From the NCBI GenBank assembly GCA_033002965.1, contig JAURVB010012908.1, forward strand, positions 62,001 to 126,000: DNA of 64,000 nucleotides, in the 5' to 3' direction. Each line of letters starts with the position of its first letter. Within the stretch, counting starts at the first letter, position 1. This document shows, piece after piece, positions 28,260 through 39,434 of this stretch. Below the pieces are notes generated by a model. The model saw nothing but the letters and a program-made list of their open reading frames with translations, did not search any database and was not told the DNA's origin. The DNA comes from Piper betle. Taxonomy: Eukaryota > Streptophyta > Magnoliopsida > Piperales > Piperaceae. The position numbers and the translations under genes are program-made.

Positions 28260-29859
28260 CTACAAGACACCATTGACGGTGAATCCTCCGTCAATTGCAA
28301 TGACTTGGCCCGTGACGAATGATGCAGCTGGCATGCAGAGAAAGGCGACAACAGATGATACCTCATTTGTTTCTGCAAACCTCCTCATTGGAGTTCGGGA
28401 GGCGTACTTATCCAAATCCTTATCCTTCAGCATCTACCCAAATGGCAGCATGGAATCAGAAGTTAAAAGTTGAAAAGCTAAACAATGAAAGAGACGATGG
28501 GAGGGCATAATAGTTCTGTATTGACGTCTCTTGGTGGCAACCGTATGCAGAAGCTTTTTTTGACCGACTCTTTCTCGTCTCATGCTGACAGCCCATGTAA
28601 TAGTCACCACCCAATTTCAGTCCGTAGGATAAAACTGGGAATCTCACGAACGCGTGTCCCAATCCCATTCCATAAACTTTGTAACACGGGACAAAGAGAA
28701 AACAACTTAAAGAATTACCTGTTCCACCAATGGGGTGTGAGTGACCCATGGAGCAACAGCGTTTGCCCGAATGTTGTCTTTGGCCCATTCGCATGCCAGG
28801 TTCTTCACGACCTGATTTATAGCTCCTGTTCGCCATTTTATTTGTGCTTTGGGTTATTCAATAAGTACAAATATTGTAAAAGTACAAAATACAGTTGTAG
28901 CTACATACTCAATTGGTTGAAGAACCAAATAAGAGAAGAAAATCTGTGAGACCACTAGCTATCAGCTACTAACCTTTGGCGGACGCATAGATTGAGCCAG
29001 CCAATGTGCCAAGGGAGACAAGGCCGGCGACGGAGGATACAAACACAATGCTTCCACATCCCGAACTTTTAGGAGAGGATAGGCGAGTTGGGACATATGG
29101 TAGTTAGACTCAAAGTTGAGGTTCATTATATATATGTAATCCTCCATAGTGTGCTCTTCTGTTGACTTCATCATAGCCCAACCCACATTATTCACCTGCT
29201 CATGTAATAATTTTATTATTCATGTTTTCTTATGTACCAACCAAACTAGATTAATCTCTTATTTGGCTGTGTAGCCTTATAATGTTTTATTAATGTAAAT
29301 TATGCCTATATTATATTTTGGCCTTTGGAAAAGTATATACTCTAGAATGATATAAATTTCTGTTTTTTGGCATAATAACTGCCACTTTATTATGACTATT
29401 GACGAATAATGCATGATAATATGGTTGATGGTAATACATTTACCAGAATATTGAGCTTCCCTCCGAAGGCAGTGGAGACATCCTGAATCAACTTCTCTCG
29501 TTCTGGCCGAGAAGAGACGTCGCAGACTGAGCTAGTGACAGTGAGTCCGGCGTCCTTCCACTCTTTCAGACGCTCTTTTAGCTCCGACTCGGTCCGAGCA
29601 CATGTGTACACACTAGCTCCGAACTCAGACCAGCTCTTCCACCACCGCTCGCCTGCAACCTCGACATAAGAAAGTAAACTAAACTAATGCACAACATGAG
29701 AAACAACTGATCCATAGCTAGCTAACAATTGATATAGTGAACTTGAGGAAGTTGAAGACTAAATTTAGGAAAGGTTGCTGGGATTACCCAATGCCTTTGG
29801 TTCCCCCCGTAACCAAAGCAGTTGTCCCTCATCTCTTCTACCTTCCCCCATTCTCTCAT
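28260..29859 (-). CDS. Tropinone-reductase-like short-chain dehydrogenase (SDR), 5 exons, frame breaks
   Basis: NAD(P)H-dependent oxidoreductase of the classical SDR fold. Exons are 29791-29859, 29444-29652, 28974-29195, 28719-28825 and 28260-28433, all with usable GT/AG sites. Seen in order: the cofactor motif [12 protein letters not shown] (exon 1), [15 protein letters not shown] and CDVSSR (exon 2), then VNNVG where the family usually has NNAG, NFES and the catalytic S...YASAK (exon 3). [20 protein letters not shown] follows in exon 4, and [16 protein letters not shown] near the end. This is the plant tropinone-reductase-homologue group; many members do not reduce tropinone, so the substrate is unknown. 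The frame breaks at 29067-29070 (A-run on the coding strand, one short), near 29635 (about one base extra) and near 29828, just before TALVTGG. It is either a recent pseudogene or carries base errors. Confidence 0.75.
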
Positions 29860-31834
29860 CTCTCCTACCCAACCTGATGCACAACTTCTTATAAACAAGT
29901 AGGTGGATCATTGTTTAGCACCCTTCATTTTAAATTAAAAGTGCTCTAACTTATACAAAATTTGATTAAAATCATCAAATAATATATTCACGGGTTATTT
30001 GCTTTCTAATTTATAAGCATTCTTTTACTATTTTAATTAATAATTACAATATTTTTTATGCCTTAATCAGAATTCTTTCATAAACAGAGGTTATAAAGTT
30101 TCTACTCCAAGTAATTATTATTTTTAGTGCATTTCTTTCAAGTGATTTATTATTAAATTTTACAAAGAATTATCATTCATATATAGATATTTGAATAGCT
30201 CTCTTCAAGGAATTTAGACATTGTACGAATCTGAAATAATAGCAATTTATAGAGTTGTTTATTTTAAAAATTCAAGAACATTATAAAATAATTGACTGAT
30301 TTCTTTTAATTAATATATAAATATAAAGCCATTCATTGAACTTTAAAAAATAAATTACAATAAAAATGCGAACGTAAAATAATAAATTGTAGCAAATATA
30401 ATAACTGCCCTGCGCGTTTGTACCAGTAGTGGTATAATAATCGCCGGAGCACTCGTCGCCCATTTCTGCACGTAAATGAAGAGGGAATCTACAAACAAGT
30501 AAGAAATGCAATTTACAAACTTTAATCGCTCGCATTTTACTTGGGTAATCTCAATTTCGATGCCTGATACAGACAGCATTAATGCATTTACGCATAAAGA
30601 AACACTTGCTGAAACAAAACGCGGAAAATGCATGAATTCTTCATAAGATCTCATTGCTCTTCTACTCTATCACGTTAAGCGTCGTGATGCCTGCTGATGA
30701 TGCTGATTGATGTTCACTTTGGAGGCCAAATTTTACATTTCTGTTCTAATGCATCATGTTAGGCGTGATGCTGATTGATTTCTATGTTGGCGGGTGCAAT
30801 TTAACCGTCAGTTGAGTTTGGCATGAAAAATATATGTAAAATATATGAAATTTTCTTAATTATAATTCATGGAGAATTACTTATGACGTAAAATCTCTTC
30901 ACAAAAAAACTTCCCTTAATTATTTTGTGTTTTTCTTTGAAATTTTGTTTTGATGAAATTTTCAAGGAGGATGATTTGGTGAAAATTATACAGGTATCTT
31001 ACTACAAAATACTTTTAAAATAGATAATTTTTTAGCGAACAATTAAAGCTTTTATCATTAATTACCATATATAAATTTCATAAATATTATATATTTCATT
31101 TCTTTCATGAATGTTAATTATCGAGGTTAGATTATATATAATGTCACTTTGAAACCGGGGAAATTTAACATATGCAAAAGGTCTTCAAAATTTTGGAAGA
31201 AAGTTTCGAGCATCATAAAATATCTTCGCTTTATAGAGGCCACCGCGCCGTCGCGACTAGCTTCTACACCTTCTCCTGCATTATTATTATTATTATATGC
31301 TAGAAGGAGAGGTGCGTAAAAGCAAACTAAAAAGAAACTAATATGTCTTTTGTTCAATGTTCAATGCCCACTGGCATAAATTTTCCACACAACATCAATG
31401 CAATTTAATGTTGAACATGTTCAGAAAACTACGCAAACCGAATGCCAATGGTCAACATCAGGAAAACATTTTTTTGTCCGGATGGCTGTCATATGACGGG
31501 CAATTACAACCAACCCAACCATCATTTTTATGTGCAACGAGTACCGCTATGACTCAAGTTTTCCAAACATTATTGAAATGGAGAAACAAGGAATCCTCAA
31601 AATATAATGTAAAAAAGCATTCAAATGGCAGGAACTGCACCTGCTGATCAAAATTTTACATACAATGTGTCAAATCAGCCTATGAGCTCCTTATCATCCC
31701 ACCACTGGTAAAAACAAATCCCCAAAAGCAATGGTTTACGGCTACACAAGAAATTGTGACCCGGAAATAATTAAGAAAACAAAATTTTGAAAAGAAGGCT
31801 ACGACCGGGGGCAAAGAGTGAACCTTCCAAGATA
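29860..31834. other. Intergenic, AT-rich, no gene seen
   Basis: This lies between the SDR start and the DiT1 stop. The right end (about 31640-31834) is probably the DiT1 3' untranslated region. A short ATT repeat occurs near 31283-31296. No coding exon is recognised. Confidence 0.5.
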
Positions 31835-34609
31835 TTACCACAATCCAATGAATTTCCACCAGATACCTCCAATTCCAAGCCAGATAATTATGTTGACAAT
31901 TGACATGAGGAAGCCGTAACCCCACCACTGAGCAAGGGGAACATAACCCGCACCATAGAACACTGGAGCAGACCCTATACCATAATGGGTAAGGCCACCC
32001 ATAAGGTTTGAAAGGAAGGAAAGAACCATGGCACAAAAGAGAGGTGGTGTGCCCAAGGCACTCGCAACTGATAAAAATGCTGTGAACATGGCACCAATGT
32101 GGGCAGCGCCGCTAGCAAAGAAGTAATGGGAGTAGAAGTAGAGAAGAACTAGGATGCCAAATGAAAACTGCCAGGATAGTCCAAGCCCGCCAACAAACTG
32201 CACGTAAAGCAGATTCTTTCAGTTATGAACACAGAAGACTGAGATGAATAATGGCAATGACAAACAAAAATTAGGCATAAAAAAACACCGAAGACATTTT
32301 AATGCCAGAAACTGTTGTATCGCCTAACCACTTGATCAGACAGCAACAGAAGAATGTGTGACAGAACAAAATCTATATATGCAGAATTTTGCTCTGAAAG
32401 CACCTTGCTCAATGTATGAAACAAGGGAAATATTCAGAATCTAAAACAATATCCAGACTGCACAAGACGGTAATATGAATTCTTCCTCCAAATATTTTCT
32501 TTAAAAAAGCTGCAAATTTATATTATTTATAATGTAAGCATCAAACCAACCTTGACTACCGTCTCGCTGAACCATGATATAAGGCCATACTTGTTAAGAT
32601 AGCCAGCCATTGCAATGAGAGCAGCGAACCATGTGAGAGTATCCCAAGCAACTGACTCGGCAAGGCATTCTTTCCATGTTACAACACCGGTGATCAGAAG
32701 AACTGACAATCCCAGAATAGCAGCAGCAACGGCATCTATGTTCAGCACACCACCAAAGATCCAAAGGCCAACCTGCGTAAAAAGTACATCAGTACATAAA
32801 GTCAAATTTTGTAGTTACTTCCAGCCCAGTAATGTCCATAGCCAGAGGATGAGTACTAGCCCTATTAATATAGCAGTACACCCTAACAAAGGAAGTAAAC
32901 TATCAGAGCAACAGAAGTGCCAAATGACCAACTCTACATTAGAATAACTAATAAGCAAAGTAGAAAAAGGAAAGAGCTCCACCTCAAGGAAAGTATACAA
33001 ATTTTAATAGCTCTCAAACATCCCTAATGCAACAGGTTCTTCAACCTTTCTACAAGCTCAGCAGAGGACACCATTAGCTAAAACACAAACTAAGCTAAAA
33101 TGTCACCTAAACTCTAATAGACTATCGCCCAGGTAGACATTGATGCAATGCTAAGACACAAACTACGCTATAATGTCTACTAAGCACTCGAGACGGTCAC
33201 GCAAGTAGGCATTGATGCAATTAACATGATTTTAGAGTCACTATAACACAATAAAACAGAGCTTCCACACAAATACGTACGTAGTTCTACAAATTTTCCG
33301 AAAATTTTTCCGGTTAGGCGAGATAGAATACACATTAATCTGCACATCATCTCTGCACATATAACAGGCTCCTAAAACATGGCAATGAGGAGTTCATTTA
33401 CAGCTATCTAATCTAGCAGACAAGGCAATTCAATCTACCAAATATGCGATAGCTAAATCAATTTTCCCACTAAAAGTTCATTATTCTACCTTCCAAATCC
33501 ATGCACTAAGCAAGTGTACATTTAAAAAAAAGGAACTCATACCGTGAGAAGCAAAGTACCGGCCATTACAATCTCGTTCTTAGTCATCGGACCCATCTTC
33601 TCCAACCTCTCCCTCGCCAGCTTCGGCGCGTCGGTGCTCGTTTTCACCGTCGGTGGGTAGATAACGTACAACAGCAGAGGCACCACAACCAGAGAGACCA
33701 GACCCGGCACAATCGCCGCCACCGCCCAATCCGTCCACCCAATCGTCTGCTTAATCGTGTTGAAAGTGAGGTTGGCGCTCAGGGGGTTGGCCGCCATGGC
33801 CGTGAGGAACATGGACGACGAGATGACCGACGTCTGAAAGCAAGTGAGCATGAGCCAAGACCCGAGCTTTCGCTCCGTCCCGTCCCCGGCGTTGCTCCCG
33901 CACGCCACGCAGAGCGCCTTGACGAGCGGGAGGAAGATGCCGCCTGCCCGGGCGGAGACGGACGGTATCGCCGGCGCCAGGAGGGCCTCGCTAAACACCA
34001 GGCTGTACCCGAGCCCGAGGGAGGAGCCGCCGAAGAGGGAGACGAACTGGTACGCCACCCGGTTGCCCAGCCCGGTCTTGATGAAACCCCTCGCGAAGAA
34101 GAAGGCGAGGGCGATGAGCCAGGGGATGGGGTCGCCGAAGGCCGAGAAGGCGGCGGCAAAAGGCAGCGTCTTTGTCAGCACAGCCGCGCCGAGGCCGAGC
34201 AGCGCCACCGCTCCGAGTGGCAGAGGCTGGGTGATGATCCCGACGATGGTCGCCAGGAATATGGACAGAAGCTTCCACGCGCTCCTGGTCACTCCGGCCG
34301 GCGCCGGCAAGAACCAGAGCAGCACGCCGGTGGCGATCGATGCAACCAGCGGCTTCATCGCCGCGCCCTGCCACGGCTGCTCCGTCGCCGGCGCAGCCCC
34401 GGCGCAGCAGCGGACGAAGCTCGGACGATGGGGGTTAGTGGGCAGCAGCGGCGGTGCCGGACTGCAGGAGGCTTGGCGGTAAAAATTGGATTTTTATGGT
34501 GGGAACGGAGAGGGGAGGCGGGGACGAAGCGAGGAGGGTAGGAGAAGGGGAGGCGGCGGTGGCGGAGGGAGGCGGCGGGGAAGGCGAGGGTGAGGGCGGA
34601 GGAAGCCAT
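31835..34609 (-). CDS. DiT1: Chloroplast 2-oxoglutarate/malate translocator (DiT1/OMT), 3 exons
   Basis: Inner-envelope carrier of the DASS family that exchanges stromal malate for cytosolic 2-oxoglutarate, feeding carbon skeletons to ammonia assimilation and photorespiration. Exons are 33543-34609, 32551-32772 and 31835-32197. The first 70 or so residues (MASSALTLAFPAASLRHRR, then Ser/Arg/Pro-rich) form a chloroplast transit peptide. The mature part starts about WQGAAMKPLVASIATGVLL and has roughly a dozen hydrophobic helices. Family strings include GIITQPLPLGAVALLGLG, SEALLAPAIPSVSARAGGI, CGSNAGDGTERKLGSWLM and GLTHYGIGSAPVFYGAGYVP. The summed exon length is 1652, one base short of 551 codons. 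The missing base maps to the C-run 34397-34400 between transit peptide and mature protein, and adding one base restores the frame exactly. Exon 1 is strongly GC-rich. Confidence 0.93.
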
Positions 34610-34956
34610 GGCGGCGGCCGCAGGTCGGGGGCTGGCCGTGGCGGTGGCGGGTGGAGATTGGGATGGTTGTTGGATGTATATTTCAGGGTGTTCGGGGGGA
34701 GGGGGTGTTGGGATTGATTTTCATCCGTTGGATGGGATTTGAACGGTAGAGATGGGTTGGGATATTCTAACGTGCATACGTTGCTACGTTGCATAGGAGG
34801 ATTCGCCATGGCTTACTTTTCCTAGGTGCGCCGGGGGAAAGTCTTGTTTTGTACGCCGGTAAGAGGAAATGGCCTTTGACGAACTGGAAAGGTGCATTTA
34901 TTTTACGCCATACATACATTTAAAAAATTGGGGAGAATTTTACGAATAAAAAATGG

Positions 34957-34998
<42 letters not shown>

Positions 34999-35212
34999 TT
35001 TTTGATTTACGGAGAGAAATTTTTTTACGTTTTTTATGCCCAGTGAACATGGACTATTCAATTATAAAAATAATTTAAAATTAATTTATTTTAAAATGTG
35101 ATATCGGTCGTCTTTGATTAATCGGATGACCCCGACATGAAGGGACATAAAAAATTTTTTGCACTCATCATAGAATTACTTTTCTAATATATATATATAT
35201 ATAATTTATATA

Positions 35213-35712
35213 GTGTGTTACATATACAACGTTATACAACGAGAGCCACTGGATCAAAATCTAAAAGCTGTTATTCATTCTCCCCACCTCCTTCACAATG
35301 AACCCACTTACCTGCCTACCCAACCCATCCTTCCTACCCGTGACCACCCTTCCCCACTACGCCACCGTTCGCTGTCGCGGCCCCTTGCCCACCACCTCCC
35401 TCTCTCCACCCGGTGGTGGAGGGGGGGGTGCCTGCTCGAGGTAGGGGGCATGGAATCGAGCGGTGGCAGATGGGAAGGGGGTTAGTAATGGTAGGGTGCC
35501 AGCTAAGGGCAGGGGTGCCAGCTAAGGGCAGGGGCTACGGTGGCTGGCAGTGGTCGGGCTTGGGGCACAGTGGCAAACGGTGGTAGGGTAGTCATAGGTG
35601 GGAGGGGTGGATCGGGCGGGCGAGCGAATAGGTCCATTGTGAGGGAGGTAAAGGGAATAAATGAGTATCGTTAGATTTTGATCTGACGGTTTTTATTGTG
35701 TAGCATATAATA
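35213..35712. mobile_element. Foldback-type element with long inverted repeats
   Basis: The outer 60 or so bases at 35213-35275 match the reverse complement of 35650-35712, sharing a GATCAAAATCTAA core. Similarity appears to continue inward for another 40 or so bases (CTCC..TCACAATG on both arms). The GC-rich centre at 35330-35600 has a 19-bp direct repeat (35495-35532). It is absent from the equivalent place in copy B, so it inserted after the duplication or was lost there. I could not fix a target-site duplication. A MULE-type or foldback MITE is likely. Confidence 0.55.
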
Positions 35713-36889
35713 CACTGGAAAAGTATATAATATACTATACCTTTTCTCTCTCTCTCTATACATGTATACATAGGACTTTTTAAATTTTTTATTAAGTGTA
35801 AGGAGACCTTCCCTGTTGTAAAAATATTAAGTATTATAGTTATTGGAGTCCAATTTGAGTTTTTAAACGAAACGAACAGAATGGAAGTGGCGCGTGGAGA
35901 GGACTGAGGATGTTTCCAAAGTAATTTCATTTAGTTTTTTTATAAATGTTTTAGTATATGATTGATTAATTTGTGATAACATCATGATCCCAGCTTCTTA
36001 ACGTGTTGAGAACAAGGTGGTCCGGGGGATGACATAGATTATCACGCCTCACAGACGCAACTCATTCCTGACAGCTTAGACGGACTTTTTTGTACATGTC
36101 TATTGTTGTAACCATGGAGGAGATGATCGATTCCAGATGATTTTATAACAAACAAACGGAAAAAAAAAAAAGAAGAAGAGGAAAGCAAGTAGCAGGTCGA
36201 GGAGGAGAGAGTGAGCCTAGGGCATAACTGTCTACTATCTGATGTGAAGCATCCAGTCATTGTCTTCAGCACAAGAACACAATCATCACAGAAATGAGGA
36301 GAGGACAAGATTGTGCCTGGTGGAGAAGCCGGCGTCTCGTCCCCGTGGCCTTTTTCTCTTTCCCTGTCAAATCATTGGTGTTTAAGGCTCACACCATTAA
36401 AAAAAATCCCACTGGACCACGTGTTGAGCAAACGAAATCAACGTAACGAATGGTTAATGAATCGCGAGTAAATAATTAGCGTATTTAACAGACGGTGATT
36501 TGTTTGAATTGAATTCGGCCTTCTGGCCATATTGATTGTATATGATGAGGAGCAAATATGTGATACTCATTCTATTCATTATCTCTCCCATCTTTTAACT
36601 ACTTCATAAATTTTGCTGGAAGTTTTTCTTTCAACGATAACAAGGCAGCCTGGGAATTTGTATCATACAATTCACAAGGTAATCTTCTATTTTCTGACTT
36701 TGGTGTCATCCTATGTTGGGAGCAGAAGAATCAGAACTAAAGCCTTTTAGATTACATGGCTCTTTTGTTTGCAAGAAATGCAAATCTATCGACCGCACTC
36801 TTTTAACAGCTCACAACTTTAACATACGTAAGAACAACAAACCAACAACAGCGGTTGTACGGAGAGCATTGTGAAAATGTTTTCTTGAT

Positions 36890-37492
36890 ATAATTCATTC
36901 GCAAAGGGCTCTCCTGTGAATAGTAATGGTGTACAACTTCCTTCCAATTTAGACGACTGCGAATCGACACCCGTCAACGATTCTGGTGTTTGGGTTGGTT
37001 CCTGCACAAGATTTCCATGATGACATGTAGCAAATGAATGGTTAGAAAAAGAAAACATACAACAAGAGAGAAAAAGCAATGCTGGTGGAGTAAATGGTTT
37101 TTGTACGATATTAACCACAGCATGCATCTGAGTTGATAACAAGAGGTGTGCCTTCCCTCTTCTTCCACCTCCCGACTGGTTAAATAGTTGAGAGGATGGA
37201 AAATAAGTGGGACTTGAGACATGATTAATCATATTCTGCCATTCCCCTCAAAGCTCTAATCATGAATGCACATATCCTAATTTCTGAACCGCATGTATAT
37301 ATAACCAAGTTTGAAATTTTGGTTTCCAGCCGGAGTCAAGATAAACAGTTTACAGACCTCTAAGACAAAATGCTTCCCAACTCTTAAAATGTTTATTTAT
37401 GTTAGAAGCTTGAATGGGGAATATTATGAGAGACGGGAGAAGGCTAGAAAGGATGTTACCTGTATTTTGATCCATCACGAGCAAAAATAAAA
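36890..37492 (-). pseudogene. Truncated CCD1 3' end (copy A)
   Basis: This is the partner of 41001-41910 in the intact-length CCD1 gene. The last exon is visible on the minus strand at about 36955-37004, after GTGCAG: EPTQTPESLTGVDSQSSKLE, aligned with the CCD1 tail ending SSKFE. The end of the preceding exon is recognisable near 37345-37370 but then diverges. Part of exon 12 (HD.NTG, donor GTAAC) lies at about 37456-37490, where it breaks off into DiT1-derived sequence. It encodes no catalytic histidine region and cannot be functional. Confidence 0.75.
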
Positions 37493-37580
37493 TCCTGCCA
37501 GGGGATGAGAAGGCGAATAAGAAGGCGAGGGCGATGAGGCCGGCGGCCAAAGGAAGCGTCTTTGTCAACACGGCCGCGCC
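37493..37580 (-). pseudogene. DiT1 exon 1 fragment (copy B)
   Basis: Read on the minus strand it gives VLTKTLPLAA and then, after an internal deletion of about 31 bases, IALAFLFAF. This corresponds to VLTKTLPFAAAFSAFGDPIPWLIALAFFFA in the full gene (34100-34190). The matching DNA ends at 37580, where PPR sequence begins on the opposite strand. Confidence 0.85.
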
Positions 37581-39303
37581 TCTGCGCCTATGCGCCCTCC
37601 TTCAAAGCCTCACAGCTGGCCGGCACCTCTCTGGCGGCCAGCAGCTCCACGCCGCCGCCGTCAAGTCCGGGGGCGCCGTCCACACCCTCCTCTCCAACCA
37701 CCTCATCAGCCTCTACTCCAAATGCCAGCGCCCCTCCGACGCCCGCGCCGTGTTCGACGAAATGCCTCACAAGGCCGCCGCCTCTTGGAGCTCCGTCGTC
37801 GCCTCCCTCGCGCAGAACGAGCTCCCCGCTGCGGCCCTCGAACTTTTCCGGCGGATGATCCGAGCCGGCGTCCGCCCCGACGACCGCACCTTCCCCTGCG
37901 CCACCAAGTCGTGCGGGATTTTGTCGGCGCCGGAGGTCGGCGGGTGCGTGCACGGCCTTTCAGTCAAGGTCGGGTGCGTATGCGATGTGTTTGTTGGGAG
38001 CTCTCTGGTTGATATGTATGCCAAATGCGGGGAGGTTGGTGTTGCGCGGAAGCTGTTTGACGAAATGCCTGACAAGAATGTGGTGTCTTGGAGTGGGATG
38101 ATCTATGGGTACGCACAGTCAGGCGACGACGAGGAGGCGCTTAAGCTGTTTAAAGATGCATTGGCCACAGAATTGGATGTGAATGATTTTACCTTCTCTA
38201 GTGTGATTAGGGTTTGTGGGCATTTGACGCTATTGGAGCTGGGGTCTCAGATTCATGGCCTCTGCATAAAGACGAGCTTTGACTCGTCGTCTTTTGTTGG
38301 GAGCTCATTGATTTCGTTATACTCAAAATGTGGTGTGGTGGAGGAGTCTTGCCGGGTTTTCGATGAATTGAAAGAGAGGAACTTGGGGGCATGGAATTCG
38401 ATTCTGATTGCTTTTGCGCAGCATGGCCACTCGAATAAAACTTTTGAGACGTTCAGGGAGATGGAGTTGTATGGTGCTAAGCCGAATTTCATTACTTTTC
38501 TGTGCTTGTTATATGCTTGCAGCCATGCGGGGCTTGTTGATAAAGGTCTTGGATATTTTAAGATGATGTCTGAGCGTGGCATTGATCCATGCCCTCAACA
38601 CTATGCTAGTATGGTGGACATGTTTGGACGGGCAGGCAGATTGAGTGAAGCTGTTTCCTTCATCTCAGAAATGCCAATCAAACCCACAGAATCTGTATGG
38701 GGAGCACTATTGACAGGATGTCGTATCCATGGTAACACAGAAACTGCGGTGTATGCTGCTAGCAAACTCTCTGAATTGGGTGTTATGACATCTGGGATGC
38801 ATATGTTGCTTTCAAACGCTTATGCAGCAGCAGGTAAGTGGGACGAAGCTGCACGGGCGAGAAAGATCATGCGTGATAGAGGAGTGAAGAAGGAAACTGG
38901 TTTGAGTTGGGTAGAGGAAGGGAATCGCGTTCATACTTTTGCATCAGGGGATCAAGCCCACCCAATGTCGGACAAAATCTATAAAAAGTTAGACGAATTG
39001 AATGAGGCAATGGAGAAGGCTGGTTATGTTGCAGATACAAGGTTTGTACTGCGTGATTTGGATGGAAATGAGAAGAAACAAGCAATCTCTTATCACAGTG
39101 AACGGTTGGCCATTGCTTTTGCACTCCTTATCTTCCCTCAAGGGAGGCCAATTCGTGTGATGAAGAATTTACGTGTGTGTGGAGATTGTCATACAGCAGT
39201 TAAATTTGTATCAAAATGTACGGCTAGAATTATTATTCTCAGAGATATCAACCGTTTCCATCGGTTTGAGGACGGAGTTTGCTCTTGTGGTGATTACTGG
39301 TAG
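37534..39303 (+). CDS. DYW-class PPR RNA-editing protein, MEF1-like, intronless
   Basis: The open frame is 589 residues, intact. From residue 18 (LRLCALLQSL...QQLHAAAVKSG) it follows, from memory, Arabidopsis MEF1 (At5g52630), a mitochondrial C-to-U editing factor of 588 residues. Shared strings include FVGSSLVDMYAKCGE, NFITFLCLLYACSHAGLVD, VWGALLTGC and GLSWVEE. P, L and S motifs fill the first 400 or so residues, then E/E+ and a DYW domain over the last 95. Deaminase-like zinc ligands are His521-Ser-Glu523 and Cys549-x-x-Cys552, with Cys583/Cys585 and a terminal GDYW. Codons 1-15 lie in antisense DiT1 DNA, so the start is newly acquired. There is no other upstream in-frame Met near the homologous start. 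The N-terminus has Arg/Lys and no acid residue before Asp50, compatible with a presequence. GC is very high 5' and falls 3'. Confidence 0.9.
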   Translation: MRPAAKGSVFVNTAAPLRLCALLQSLTAGRHLSGGQQLHAAAVKSGGAVHTLLSNHLISLYSKCQRPSDARAVFDEMPHKAAASWSSVVASLAQNELPAAALELFRRMIRAGVRPDDRTFPCATKSCGILSAPEVGGCVHGLSVKVGCVCDVFVGSSLVDMYAKCGEVGVARKLFDEMPDKNVVSWSGMIYGYAQSGDDEEALKLFKDALATELDVNDFTFSSVIRVCGHLTLLELGSQIHGLCIKTSFDSSSFVGSSLISLYSKCGVVEESCRVFDELKERNLGAWNSILIAFAQHGHSNKTFETFREMELYGAKPNFITFLCLLYACSHAGLVDKGLGYFKMMSERGIDPCPQHYASMVDMFGRAGRLSEAVSFISEMPIKPTESVWGALLTGCRIHGNTETAVYAASKLSELGVMTSGMHMLLSNAYAAAGKWDEAARARKIMRDRGVKKETGLSWVEEGNRVHTFASGDQAHPMSDKIYKKLDELNEAMEKAGYVADTRFVLRDLDGNEKKQAISYHSERLAIAFALLIFPQGRPIRVMKNLRVCGDCHTAVKFVSKCTARIIILRDINRFHRFEDGVCSCGDYW

Positions 39304-39356
39304 GATTCTTTTTTAACCCCAATGGACATGTTAAATATCCTGTGTAATTTTGGGCC

Positions 39357-39434
39357 CTTGGATGGGGTTTGGACGGTGGGGATATTCTGATGTGCCTTGG
39401 ATGGGGTTTGGACGGTGGGGATATTCTGATGTGC
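39357..39434. repeat. Two perfect 39-bp tandem repeats
   Basis: Units 39357-39395 and 39396-39434 begin CTTGGATGGGGTTTGG. They derive from the DiT1 5' flank, which has a single copy near 34725. They lie about 55 bases beyond the PPR stop codon. A second pair of 29-bp repeats follows at 39565-39622. Confidence 0.95.

Noticed and set aside
37562..38075. Long frames in other phases and antisense of the PPR 5' half
   Set aside because: Shadows caused by the very high GC content of the PPR coding region.
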